DNA of 14,519 nt from DATCVA01 sp036567205 (GTDB lineage Bacteria; Pseudomonadota; Gammaproteobacteria; Burkholderiales; Burkholderiaceae_B), in NCBI GenBank assembly GCA_036567205.1, contig DATCVA010000029.1:1-14519 (forward strand), given 5' to 3'. Made by a program: the position numbers and the translations under genes. The notes below the pieces were generated by a model. The model was not told the origin of the DNA. It did no database searches and was given only the letters and a program-made list of their open reading frames with translations. Positions 6,755-14,033 of the stretch are shown here, in pieces (within the stretch, counting starts at the first letter, position 1; every line of letters starts with the position of its first letter).

Positions 6755-6763
6755 TAATATATA
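6755..6763. promoter_or_regulatory. Shared AT-rich -10 island between divergent genes
   Basis: The 33-nt gap between the hydratase and M61 peptidase starts contains one AT island, TAATATATA. Read on the plus strand, TAATAT (6755-6760) is a -10 box placing transcription start on or next to the A of the peptidase ATG at 6767. Read on the minus strand, TATATT (6756-6761) is a -10 box giving the hydratase a leader of about 15 nt that contains its AAGGAGG site. A -35-like TTGGTT lies upstream for the minus direction at a short 15-bp spacing; the plus direction has no good -35. Confidence 0.45.
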
Positions 6764-6766
6764 GGG

Positions 6767-8548
6767 ATGAACAAAGAACCAATACTTTACAGCCTAACGC
6801 CCTTCGATCCAGCAGGTCATCGCATCAACGTGCAGTTATCCATTGCCGAGCCTGATCCTGCCGGCCAGGAACTGAGCCTGCCCGCATGGATTCCCGGCAG
6901 CTATTTAATACGCGATTTTTCACGTCAGATCCTGACTATACAGGCCCACAGCCTGGGCACGCCCATAGCCGTAGAAAAAACAGGCAATCACACCTGGCGA
7001 TGCGCACCTTGCGCGGGCCCGATCCTTATTGAATACACCGTTTACGCCTGGGATCTTTCCGTACGTGGCGCGCATTTTGATGAGTCCCACGTATTCTTTA
7101 ACGGCACCAGCGTATTTTTGAGCGTACAAGGCCGCGAGCACGAACTTTGCCACATTGAACTGAACCCGCCGCCACATGCTCGAAACTGGAAGGTATACAC
7201 AAGCCTGCCTGAAGCCCGACAGCACCAGCGCGCCGCCAAGCGCCATGGTTTCGGCATGTATGCCGCGCCGAATTACGATGCTCTTATCGACCACCCCGTT
7301 GAAATGGGCACGCCACAGGTCGCGCACTTCAAGGCCCATGGCGCCGACCACGAAATGGTATTTACCGGAGTTATTCCCAATCTCGACTTAAAGCGCATTG
7401 CGGCCGACACCCAAAAAATCTGCGCCGAACAGATCGCCTTCTTCGAACCCCAAAGCAAGCGCGCTCCATTTCTGGATTCCTCTGACCGCTATGTCTTCAT
7501 GACTATGGTGACGGGCGATGGCTACGGCGGGCTTGAGCATCGCGCATCAACGGCGTTAGTCGCTTCGCGCCACGATCTGCCCACGATAGGCGGAATCGGC
7601 ACAAACGAAGGCTATCAAACCTTTTTGGGTCTGGTCAGCCACGAATATTTCCACACATGGAATGTCAAGCGCATTAAACCCGCCGCCTTCGCCCCTTACG
7701 ACCTGAGCCGCGAAAACCATACGCAATTGCTGTGGGTTTTCGAGGGTTTTACGTCATACTACGACGACTTGATGTTGCTGCGCTCGGGTGCCATTACACA
7801 GGCCGATTACCTGCGTCTGGTGGGTAAAACCATTAGCAACGTGCAACGTACACCGGGACGCCACAAGCAATCGGTGGCCGAAAGTTCGTTTGATGCCTGG
7901 ACCCGCTATTACAAACAGGACGAAAACTCACCCAATGCCCTGGTCAGCTATTACACCAAAGGTTCTTTGGTGGCGCTGGGCCTGGACATCACCATACGCC
8001 TACGGTCCAGCGACACACGCTCGCTCGACGATGTCATGCGCCTGCTGTGGGATCGCTATGGCCGCGACTTTTATACGCAGCAACATGGCACAGGCATACC
8101 TGAACATGCCATAACTGAACTTATTCTGGAAGCAACAGGTGTCGATGTCTCGGACTTTATCGTTCGCTATGTCCACGGCCGCGAAGATGTGCCGCTTGAA
8201 GCCCTGCTGGCACAGCAAAACATTTCACTTAAGTGGGATCCCGCATCCAACGTGCCGACGCTTGATGCACGCACACGGGTAATGCATGGCGAAACACTGC
8301 TGGCAACGGTTTTTGAAGATGGAGCCGCCCATTCAGCCGGACTGTCGGCGGGCGATATTCTTATTGCGGTTAACGGCTTGCGCGTTACAGAAAGCGGTGG
8401 ACTGGACCGGCTGCTGCAAGCCTATAAGGCTGGTCAGACAGTATTAATTCATGCATTTCGCCGTGATGAACTAAGGTCGTTTCGCGTAACGCTTGGCTCA
8501 CCCGCCAACACTGAGTGCGTGCTGACTCCGTTTTTAAATCAACCGTAA
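6767..8548 (+). CDS. M61 family metallopeptidase with C-terminal PDZ domain
   Basis: Predicted zinc aminopeptidase of the M61 (glycyl aminopeptidase) family. The N-terminal beta-rich domain begins ILYSLTPFDPAGHRINVQLS and carries the family block LPAWIPGSYLIRDFSR (38-53). The zinc site is H292-E293-x-x-H296 in SHEYFHTWNVKRIKP, with Glu326 in WVFEGFTSYYDDL as the third ligand. GYGGLEHRAS (252-261) is the conserved substrate-side motif upstream. A PDZ-like domain covers about 510-577, with AGLSAGDILIAVNG. No signal peptide is visible, so it should be cytosolic. The substrate is unknown; Gly/Ala N-terminal cleavage is known for only a few members. The AGGG just before the ATG abuts it with no spacer and so cannot act as a normal ribosome site; the start may be leaderless. 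Confidence 0.95.
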   Translation: MNKEPILYSLTPFDPAGHRINVQLSIAEPDPAGQELSLPAWIPGSYLIRDFSRQILTIQAHSLGTPIAVEKTGNHTWRCAPCAGPILIEYTVYAWDLSVRGAHFDESHVFFNGTSVFLSVQGREHELCHIELNPPPHARNWKVYTSLPEARQHQRAAKRHGFGMYAAPNYDALIDHPVEMGTPQVAHFKAHGADHEMVFTGVIPNLDLKRIAADTQKICAEQIAFFEPQSKRAPFLDSSDRYVFMTMVTGDGYGGLEHRASTALVASRHDLPTIGGIGTNEGYQTFLGLVSHEYFHTWNVKRIKPAAFAPYDLSRENHTQLLWVFEGFTSYYDDLMLLRSGAITQADYLRLVGKTISNVQRTPGRHKQSVAESSFDAWTRYYKQDENSPNALVSYYTKGSLVALGLDITIRLRSSDTRSLDDVMRLLWDRYGRDFYTQQHGTGIPEHAITELILEATGVDVSDFIVRYVHGREDVPLEALLAQQNISLKWDPASNVPTLDARTRVMHGETLLATVFEDGAAHSAGLSAGDILIAVNGLRVTESGGLDRLLQAYKAGQTVLIHAFRRDELRSFRVTLGSPANTECVLTPFLNQP

Positions 8549-8590
8549 ACTGTGCCGGCTTCGTGTTCACCATTGATTTGGAACCGAAAT

Positions 8591-8645
8591 GCCCCGTGCC
8601 CGGTAAACATCGACGTCATCGGGGCGGCTGCGGTCAAGCCGCCCC
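8591..8645. terminator. Inverted repeats between convergent genes
   Basis: A perfect 9-bp GC-rich stem, GGGGCGGCT (8621-8629) with AGCCGCCCC (8637-8645), closes a 7-nt loop. GCCCCG at 8591-8596 can pair instead with CGGGGC at 8620-8625. The site lies at the meeting point of the M61 gene and the reductase gene, and the reductase stop codon sits inside the 7-nt loop. No U-run follows on either strand, so it is a bidirectional terminator-like structure by position rather than a classic one. Confidence 0.45.
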
Positions 8646-9527
8646 ACGCTCGATACGAGCCTGAATGGCTTTGGCCGCCGTTACCCCGTCGGCCAAAGCG
8701 GTAACGACACACGGATGCTGACGCTGCGCAACTTCACCAATGGCATAAACACCCCGGTGGCTGGTTTCAGCGGTGTGTGTGTCAGTCGCAATAAACCCTT
8801 CGTGTGTACGCTTCAAGTGCAAAGCTCCGGCAAATTGCGTGCTGGGCTCCCATCCGTAAAACACCATGATCACATCAAAGGGCTGATTATTTACGGTTGA
8901 CTCCACCGCATCCACCCGATATGCGCCCTGCTTGATGTTGCCTGCCGGAATCTGACGAACAAACTGTTGTTGCGCACGTATATTTCGGGCGTAGACCTGA
9001 ACATGGGCGGCCCCCTTTTGACTGGCATAGAGCGCATTTTCAAAGGCGTTGTCACCGCCCCCCAGTACCGCTACCCTTTTGCCGCGAAAGTCATGTTCCA
9101 CAATATGCTGGCCCGGCCCCACCAGCAAACCCGGCGTTTTATCGGGAGCCTCGGGCAGAGAACGTGCCGTCACGCCAGTTGCCAGCACCACGTGACGAGC
9201 CCTTATCAGCGGACCCGCGCCCTTCGAACTTATTAAAAAACCGTCCGTATCGTGCTGGACATGGGAAACCGAATACGAAAACTGAATGGGAACTCCCGCG
9301 TCATGCAGGCTGCGTGCCAGGTTATCGGCCACTTGAATTCCTGTCACGCCCGGCAATGAAGCATTCCACTCGTCGCGAAACGGATTAAACCGGCATAACC
9401 CCCCCACCTGCCGCCCCCCTTCCAGAACGAGCGGTGCAAAACCCAGGCGCGCCAGCCAAATGGCACAAGAAACCCCCGCGGCCCCCGCGCCAATGATCAC
9501 CGCATCAAACCGCTTATCTACATCCAT
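8634..9527 (-). CDS. Thioredoxin-reductase-like FAD/NAD(P) oxidoreductase lacking CxxC
   Basis: Flavoprotein of the two-dinucleotide-binding-domain family; substrate not known. From the chosen ATG (9527, GGGAG at 9533-9537 with a 5-nt spacer) it has 297 aa. The FAD motif GAGAAG lies at residues 13-18, the ATG motif VVLATGVTARSLPEAP at about 113-127, the NAD(P) motif LGGGDNA at 155-161, and the C-terminal FAD block GVYAIGEVAQ at 259-268. Where thioredoxin reductases carry CATC just before the NADPH motif, this protein reads GQHIVEHDFRGK, so the dithiol is missing. Arginines after the second motif (YARNIRAQ) suggest NADPH. It is thus closer to TrxR-like ferredoxin/flavodoxin reductases or uncharacterised oxidoreductases. 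An upstream in-frame ATG at 9575 (313 aa) also has an AGG and cannot be excluded. Confidence 0.85.
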   Translation of the reverse strand: MDVDKRFDAVIIGAGAAGVSCAIWLARLGFAPLVLEGGRQVGGLCRFNPFRDEWNASLPGVTGIQVADNLARSLHDAGVPIQFSYSVSHVQHDTDGFLISSKGAGPLIRARHVVLATGVTARSLPEAPDKTPGLLVGPGQHIVEHDFRGKRVAVLGGGDNAFENALYASQKGAAHVQVYARNIRAQQQFVRQIPAGNIKQGAYRVDAVESTVNNQPFDVIMVFYGWEPSTQFAGALHLKRTHEGFIATDTHTAETSHRGVYAIGEVAQRQHPCVVTALADGVTAAKAIQARIERGAA

Positions 9528-9591
9528 TCCCACTCCCGACCCTCTCTTCTGTTTAGCTTTAACGCGTTCCCGCATGTCCGCCTAATCGAAT

Positions 9592-9597
9592 TACAAT
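9592..9597 (+). promoter_or_regulatory. Possible -10 box for folB-ttcA
   Basis: TACAAT matches the sigma70 -10 consensus at five of six positions and would start transcription near 9604, about 20 nt before the folB ATG. No good -35 is visible at the usual distance, so the call is tentative. Confidence 0.3.
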
Positions 9598-9623
9598 TGC
9601 CCCACTTGAATAAGGTTAACGCT

Positions 9624-9995
9624 ATGCTCACTCGTCGCATTTTTTTCTCCCAAATTTCCCTGGACGCACGCATTGGTATTTTGGAGCACGAACTACGTGC
9701 AACGCAGCCCTTGCATATCGACGCTGAGTTCGACGTTGATATTACCCAAGAAGTTCACGATCAGAATATTCAAACGGTGCTGGATTATCGCCTGTTGCGT
9801 AACGCCATTATCGAACAGTGCACCCAGGCGCACGTTAATTTGCTGGAGACGCTAAGCGAACAGGTAGTGAATCGCCTGTTTCGTGAGTTTCCCGACATTT
9901 GCCGGGTTAGAATCCGTATCAGCAAGCCACTTGCCTTTTCTGACTGCGGCGCCGTTGGCATCGAACTGCAACGCGCGCGGTCCGACCTGACATAG
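9624..9995 (+). CDS. folB: Dihydroneopterin aldolase
   Basis: Folate pathway enzyme that cleaves 7,8-dihydroneopterin to 6-hydroxymethyl-7,8-dihydropterin and glycolaldehyde. The ATG at 9624 gives 123 aa, the normal size, with AAGG at 9612-9615 and an 8-nt spacer; an in-frame TTG at 9597 would add nine residues with no family support. Family features are the IGILEHE substrate region (residues 17-23), the DYRLLRNAI segment, Glu75 in NLLETLSEQV, and Lys101 in the RISKP motif, the likely catalytic lysine. Related proteins also epimerise or oxidise the substrate, and these activities cannot be told apart here. ttcA follows after 55 nt on the same strand; no functional link is evident. Confidence 0.95.
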   Translation: MLTRRIFFSQISLDARIGILEHELRATQPLHIDAEFDVDITQEVHDQNIQTVLDYRLLRNAIIEQCTQAHVNLLETLSEQVVNRLFREFPDICRVRIRISKPLAFSDCGAVGIELQRARSDLT

Positions 9996-10050
9996 CCCGG
10001 ACGGGCACACCCGTGCCTTATCCCAGCCGTCCTACCCGCGAATCAATGCC

Positions 10051-11052
10051 ATGTATACCGAACAACCAGCAAACCCCGCCATTCCATCCAGCGACGAATC
10101 GCCAGCATACGTGCGCGAACATCTTGGCCGGCAAGCCAGTAAACAACGCGTCGACGACAACAAGCTGTCCAAGCGTTTAATGCGTGAAACCGGGCGAGCC
10201 ATCAGCGATTTCAACATGATCGAAGATGGCGACAAAGTCATGGTTTGCCTATCGGGCGGCAAAGACTCGTACAGCATGCTGGATATTCTGCAAAAGCACC
10301 AGGCACGCGCGCCGATCAAGTTCGACATTATCGCCGTCAACCTGGACCAGAAACAGCCCGGCTTCCCCGATCATATATTGCCCGAATACCTTACAGCGCT
10401 GGGCGTGCCCTTTCATATCGAAACACAAGACACCTACTCGGTCGTTACGCGGGTGATCCCCGAGGGGAAAACCATGTGTTCACTGTGTTCGCGCATGCGC
10501 CGCGGTATTTTATATCGTGTGGCTACTGAACTGGGCGCCACCAAAATTGCCCTGGGACATCATCGCGACGATATTCTGGGCACCTTCTTTTTAAATCTGT
10601 TCTATGGCGGCCGCATGAAAGCCATGCCGCCAAAGCTTATGTCCGACGATGGCCAGCATATTGTGATTCGCCCGCTAGCCTATGTTCCCGAAAAGGATCT
10701 TGTCGCCTACGCTGAACTGAAGAAATTCCCCATCATTCCATGCAATTTATGCGGGTCACAGGAAAACCTGAAACGCAAGGAAGTTACCCGCATGATTCAG
10801 GAATGGGACAAAAAATTCCCCGGACGCTCATGGAATGTATTCGGCGCACTGTCGCGCGTCGTTCCCACCCACCTGATGGACACGCAACTCTTTGATTTTG
10901 CCGGCCTGAAACCCAGCGGCGCCGCCAGCGTCGATGGCGATATGGCCTTCGACACCGAAGACTTCGATGCCCTCGCGCCGCCGGCCGAAAATACGGAAAC
11001 ATCGCCCGGACATAAGGTCATGTACATGACCGACCTTCGAGAAGTCGACTAG
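10051..11052 (+). CDS. ttcA: tRNA 2-thiocytidine(32) synthetase TtcA
   Basis: ATP-dependent enzyme that puts sulfur on cytidine 32 of certain tRNAs. The 333-aa protein has the PP-loop SGGKDS at residues 68-73, CSLCSRMRRGILY with Cys143 and Cys146, GHHRDDILGTFF (169-180), and CNLCGSQENLKR with Cys231 and Cys234. TtcA carries a [4Fe-4S] cluster bound by three cysteines; Cys143, Cys146 and one of the later pair fit that role. Around 40 residues precede the conserved core, and a polar, acidic tail follows it, both longer than in E. coli. No clear ribosome site precedes the ATG at 10051, so translation may depend on the upstream folB. Conserved motifs separate it from TilS and from CTU-type thiolases. 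Confidence 0.97.
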   Translation: MYTEQPANPAIPSSDESPAYVREHLGRQASKQRVDDNKLSKRLMRETGRAISDFNMIEDGDKVMVCLSGGKDSYSMLDILQKHQARAPIKFDIIAVNLDQKQPGFPDHILPEYLTALGVPFHIETQDTYSVVTRVIPEGKTMCSLCSRMRRGILYRVATELGATKIALGHHRDDILGTFFLNLFYGGRMKAMPPKLMSDDGQHIVIRPLAYVPEKDLVAYAELKKFPIIPCNLCGSQENLKRKEVTRMIQEWDKKFPGRSWNVFGALSRVVPTHLMDTQLFDFAGLKPSGAASVDGDMAFDTEDFDALAPPAENTETSPGHKVMYMTDLREVD

Positions 11053-11083
11053 AGCACTGCCCGCGCGAACATGGCGCGGTGCT
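11053..11083. terminator. Hairpin between convergent ttcA and ubiX
   Basis: The stem has an inner part CCGCGC (11061-11066) with GCGCGG (11074-11079) around a 7-nt loop, and outer arms AGCA (11053-11056) with TGCT (11080-11083), with four unpaired bases on the left side. It starts directly at the ttcA stop and fills most of the 40-nt convergent gap. With no U-run it is called a bidirectional terminator only by position. Confidence 0.4.
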
Positions 11084-11092
11084 GCGCCCCGG

Positions 11093-11692
11093 CTATTCGA
11101 TCCCGTTCCAATGGGGCCCCGGAACCTCGATATTGAATAACTCAAGGACCCGTGCCACAGTATGGTCGACCATCTCGGCTATGGTTTCAGGATGATGATA
11201 AAACGCCGGCAACGGGGGGAAAACAATTCCGCCCATTTCGGTCACCGCTGTCATATTGCGCAAATGCGCCAGGTTGAACGGCGTCTCGCGCACCATCATT
11301 ACCAGCCGGCGGCGCTCTTTTAGAGTTACGTCGGCAGCCCGGGTAATAAGGTTATCTGACAAACCATGCGCCACGGCTGCCAAGGTACGCATCGAACATG
11401 GCACAACCACCATCCCGATGGTTGAAAAACTGCCGCTGGCAAGCGTAGCGCCCACATCGCGAAAGCTGTAAACCTTGTCCGCCAGGGCGTGCACTTCCTG
11501 GCGCGTCATGCCCAGCTCGTACTTAATATTCAAAACGCCCGGCGGCGACACCACCAAGTGCGTTTCAACATCGGGAACGCCGCGCAGTGCTTGCAGCATA
11601 CGTATGGCATAAGTAGCGCCCGTCGCCCCCGTAACCCCAACGATAAACCTTCGTTTAACTGCTGGCGCAGGACTGTGCGGCAAATCGTTCAT
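11093..11692 (-). CDS. ubiX: Flavin prenyltransferase UbiX
   Basis: Joins a dimethylallyl group to FMN to make prenyl-FMN, the cofactor of UbiD-type decarboxylases; in this setting that serves ubiquinone synthesis. The 199-aa protein has the flavin-binding VGVTGATGA motif at about residues 18-26, the long signature SFSTIGMVVVPCSMRTLAA, and then NLITRAADVTLKERR and RETPFNLAHLRNM. The PPLPAFYHHP block near residue 160 is also standard. About 12 residues rich in P and A precede the fold. The start ATG lies 9 nt after the grxD stop with no visible ribosome site, suggesting translational coupling. A paralog serving another UbiD-like decarboxylase is possible but less likely. No UbiD gene is in the window. 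Confidence 0.95.
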   Translation of the reverse strand: MNDLPHSPAPAVKRRFIVGVTGATGATYAIRMLQALRGVPDVETHLVVSPPGVLNIKYELGMTRQEVHALADKVYSFRDVGATLASGSFSTIGMVVVPCSMRTLAAVAHGLSDNLITRAADVTLKERRRLVMMVRETPFNLAHLRNMTAVTEMGGIVFPPLPAFYHHPETIAEMVDHTVARVLELFNIEVPGPHWNGIE

Positions 11693-11701
11693 GCTGCGGT
11701 A

Positions 11702-12028
11702 TTAATCAAGCGCGCCGGCTGCTTTAAGAGTCGAAACCAGCTCGCCGGACTCAGACAGCTCGGCAATAATATCGGAACCGCCAATAAACTCGCCGCCGAC
11801 ATACAGCTGAGGAATCGTGGGCCAGTTCGAGTAGTCTTTAATGCCCTGGCGCACGAGTTCGTCGTCGAGCACGTTAACCGTAACCAATTTAGTCACGCCC
11901 GACGCTTTCAGGATCTGGATGGCGCGCCCCGAGAAACCGCACTGTGGAAATTGCGCGGTGCCTTTCATGAACAGCACAACTGGATTGCCAGTGACTGTCT
12001 CTTTAATAAAATCTTGAACTTCGCTCAT
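11702..12028 (-). CDS. grxD: Monothiol glutaredoxin, Grx4 type
   Basis: CGFS-type glutaredoxin, which binds a [2Fe-2S] cluster between two monomers and works in iron-sulfur cluster transfer and iron sensing rather than in disulfide reduction. The 108-aa protein has the active site CGFS at residues 30-33 within the block PVVLFMKGTAQFPQCGFS, the WPTIPQLYVGGEFIGGSDI segment (about 68-86) with the cis-Pro and glutathione-binding residues, and a normal C-terminus. It lies between prmC (31 nt upstream) and ubiX (9 nt downstream) on the same strand. The ribosome site is a weak GAGAG. Confidence 0.97.
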   Translation of the reverse strand: MSEVQDFIKETVTGNPVVLFMKGTAQFPQCGFSGRAIQILKASGVTKLVTVNVLDDELVRQGIKDYSNWPTIPQLYVGGEFIGGSDIIAELSESGELVSTLKAAGALD

Positions 12029-12059
12029 GGTGCTCTCGTTTCTATAGAAATATAGTTAA

Positions 12060-12878
12060 TTATAAGTATCCGCCAGAAATTCGCTCGATACCGGCAAGAT
12101 CTGGCAAACTTTTAACCTGTTTAAATCCGGCTTGCTGCAAAAAGCCACGCACGGCCAGCGCCTGATCCCAGCCATGTTCCATCCATAGCGCCCCGCCCGC
12201 TTTAAGCCACGCCGATGCGCCATGAACTATTGTTCGCAGCGCATCCAGGCCGTCGGCGCCGTCCGTCAAGGCGCCGGCCGGCTCAAAGCGCAAGTCGCCC
12301 TGCTGAAGGTGAGGGTCGGAAGCCGAAATATAGGGTGGATTGGACACGATTAAATCAAAGACAGGCTGACCGCATACTGCATGGTACCAACTCCCGTCTA
12401 AAAACTCGACTCGAGCGCCTAAACGGTGCGCGTTTTCGGCCGCCAGCGCCAGGGCTTCGCCGCTAATATCTGTTCCAACGACGCGGGCTCGGGGACAGGC
12501 CAGAGCAATCGATGTCGCAATCGCACCGCTACCTGTTCCCATATCCAGCACTCGCGGCTGGCGATTTACAGACTCATTTAGAAAATCCAGTGCTGTTTCA
12601 ACCAGCAGCTCGGTTTCGGGACGGGGAATCAGCACGGCCGGCGAAACGGCAAAAGCATGTCCCATAAATTCGCGAAAACCCAGCAAATAAGCCATGGGCT
12701 GCCCCGCAAGGCGCTGCTGCGCCAAGGCGTGATATTGATCAACCTTCTCTGGCTGAAGTGAATCCGTATCGTGTGAAATCAGCCAAACACGCGGCACCTG
12801 CAAGACATGCTGCAACAGCATTTGCGTTTCGAGCCGAGGCAGCTCGCTAGCCCTTAACAATTCGCGCACGTTAGCCAT
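12060..12878 (-). CDS. prmC: Release factor glutamine methyltransferase PrmC
   Basis: SAM-dependent enzyme that N5-methylates the glutamine of the GGQ motif in release factors RF1 and RF2, raising peptide-release efficiency. The 272-aa protein has an N-terminal helical domain with MAYLLGFREFMGHAF (62-76), the IPRPETELLV segment (84-93), the SAM motif DMGTGSGA (112-119) with Asp137 following the second strand, and the catalytic NPPY at residues 180-183. The PRPETE block separates PrmC from the related ribosomal-protein L3 methylase. It starts 10 nt after the stop of prfA, its substrate gene, an arrangement common in proteobacteria. The ATG has AGGG a few bases upstream. Confidence 0.97.
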   Translation of the reverse strand: MANVRELLRASELPRLETQMLLQHVLQVPRVWLISHDTDSLQPEKVDQYHALAQQRLAGQPMAYLLGFREFMGHAFAVSPAVLIPRPETELLVETALDFLNESVNRQPRVLDMGTGSGAIATSIALACPRARVVGTDISGEALALAAENAHRLGARVEFLDGSWYHAVCGQPVFDLIVSNPPYISASDPHLQQGDLRFEPAGALTDGADGLDALRTIVHGASAWLKAGGALWMEHGWDQALAVRGFLQQAGFKQVKSLPDLAGIERISGGYL

Positions 12879-12888
12879 GCCAACCGCC

Positions 12889-13968
12889 CTATTCGTCGCC
12901 CAATGCGGCCAGCAGCTCGGCCTGGTGTTCGGCCAGCAGGGCGTCGGTCAGTTCATCAAGATCGCCGTCCATGATGTGTTGCAGCTTGTAAAGCGTCAGG
13001 TTAATACGATGATCGGTTACGCGTCCCTGGGGATAGTTATACGTGCGAATGCGCTCGGAGCGATCGCCGGAACCCACCAGGCTTTTGCGCTGCGCGGCTT
13101 CTTTACTGTGCTGCTCTTGCTGTTGCTGATCTTTAAGACGTGCCGCCAAAACCTGCATGGCCTTGTCTTTATTACGATGCTGCGAGCGGTCTTCCTGGCA
13201 CTCCACCACCAAACCGGTAGGAAGGTGCGTAATACGCACTGCCGAATCGGTCTTGTTAATGTGCTGTCCGCCGGCACCGCTTGCGCGGAACGTGTCGACC
13301 CGCAAATCGGATGAATTAATGACGATATCGCTAAGCTCGTCAGCTTCGGGCAGTATCGCCACAGTACAAGCCGACGTATGAATACGCCCCTGCGTCTCTG
13401 TTTCAGGTACGCGCTGTACACGATGCGCCCCCGACTCAAACTTCAGGCGCCCATACACGCCATCGCCGTCGATGCGGGCAATCACCTCTTTATAGCCGCC
13501 CACTTCCGCTTCGCTTTCCGACATCAACTCAACGCGCCAGCCCTTTTCTTCGGCATAGCGGCTATACATACGCAGCAGATCTCCTGCAAACAGTGCGCTT
13601 TCATCGCCACCCGTACCCGCACGCACCTCCAGGAAGACGCTACGTCCGTCATCGGGATCGCGCGGCAGCAGCAAAATCTGAAGATCGGCAGCCAGCTCTT
13701 CCAGCTTTGCTTTACCAAGCTTGAGCTCCTCTTCAGCCATTGACTTCATTTCAGGGTCGCCCATCATTTCCTGAGCCGTAGCAATATCGCCTTCCGTTGC
13801 GGTATAGGCGGTAAACGCAACCACCACGGGCTCCAGCTCGGAACGCTCGCGCGACAATTTGCGGTAGCGATCCATATCGCTTGCTATTTCGGGCTCGGCC
13901 AGCAGAGCGTCAATTTCGATCAATCGGCGAGCAAGATGCTCCAACCGATTGTGCATGGAATTTTTCAT
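12889..13968 (-). CDS. prfA: Peptide chain release factor 1
   Basis: Recognises UAA and UAG in the ribosomal A site and triggers hydrolysis of the finished peptide. The 359-aa length is normal. GGQ lies at residues 233-235 in GAGGQHINKT, the peptidyl-transferase contact and methylation target. The stop-codon motif PxT is present as PET at 188-190 in HRVQRVPETETQGRIHTSA, which identifies RF1 rather than RF2 (SPF). No frameshift is seen, unlike the programmed one common in RF2. ATG at 13968 is chosen because MKNS...LEHL lines up with the E. coli N-terminus; an in-frame ATG four codons later is possible. Neither has a clear Shine-Dalgarno; the leader is pyrimidine-rich. Confidence 0.98.
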   Translation of the reverse strand: MKNSMHNRLEHLARRLIEIDALLAEPEIASDMDRYRKLSRERSELEPVVVAFTAYTATEGDIATAQEMMGDPEMKSMAEEELKLGKAKLEELAADLQILLLPRDPDDGRSVFLEVRAGTGGDESALFAGDLLRMYSRYAEEKGWRVELMSESEAEVGGYKEVIARIDGDGVYGRLKFESGAHRVQRVPETETQGRIHTSACTVAILPEADELSDIVINSSDLRVDTFRASGAGGQHINKTDSAVRITHLPTGLVVECQEDRSQHRNKDKAMQVLAARLKDQQQQEQHSKEAAQRKSLVGSGDRSERIRTYNYPQGRVTDHRINLTLYKLQHIMDGDLDELTDALLAEHQAELLAALGDE

Positions 13969-14007
13969 AAATTAAACGGGAAAGGAAACAGTTGAAAATA
14001 AAACGCG

Positions 14008-14033
14008 GCAAAGAAAAGGCGACAGGGTCGCTA
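14008..14033 (-). terminator. Possible attenuator overlapping the hemA stop
   Basis: On the minus strand a short GC stem, GCGAC (14031-14027) with GTCGC (14023-14019), closes a 3-nt loop and is followed by C and the U-rich run UUUUCUUU. The stem overlaps the hemA TAG at 14031-14033. Five base pairs is short for an efficient terminator, so partial attenuation between hemA and prfA is the most that is suggested. Confidence 0.35.

Noticed and set aside
9597..9623. A TTG start nine codons upstream of folB.
   Set aside because: The ATG at 9624 has its own Shine-Dalgarno, and family members begin close to the conserved strand that follows it.
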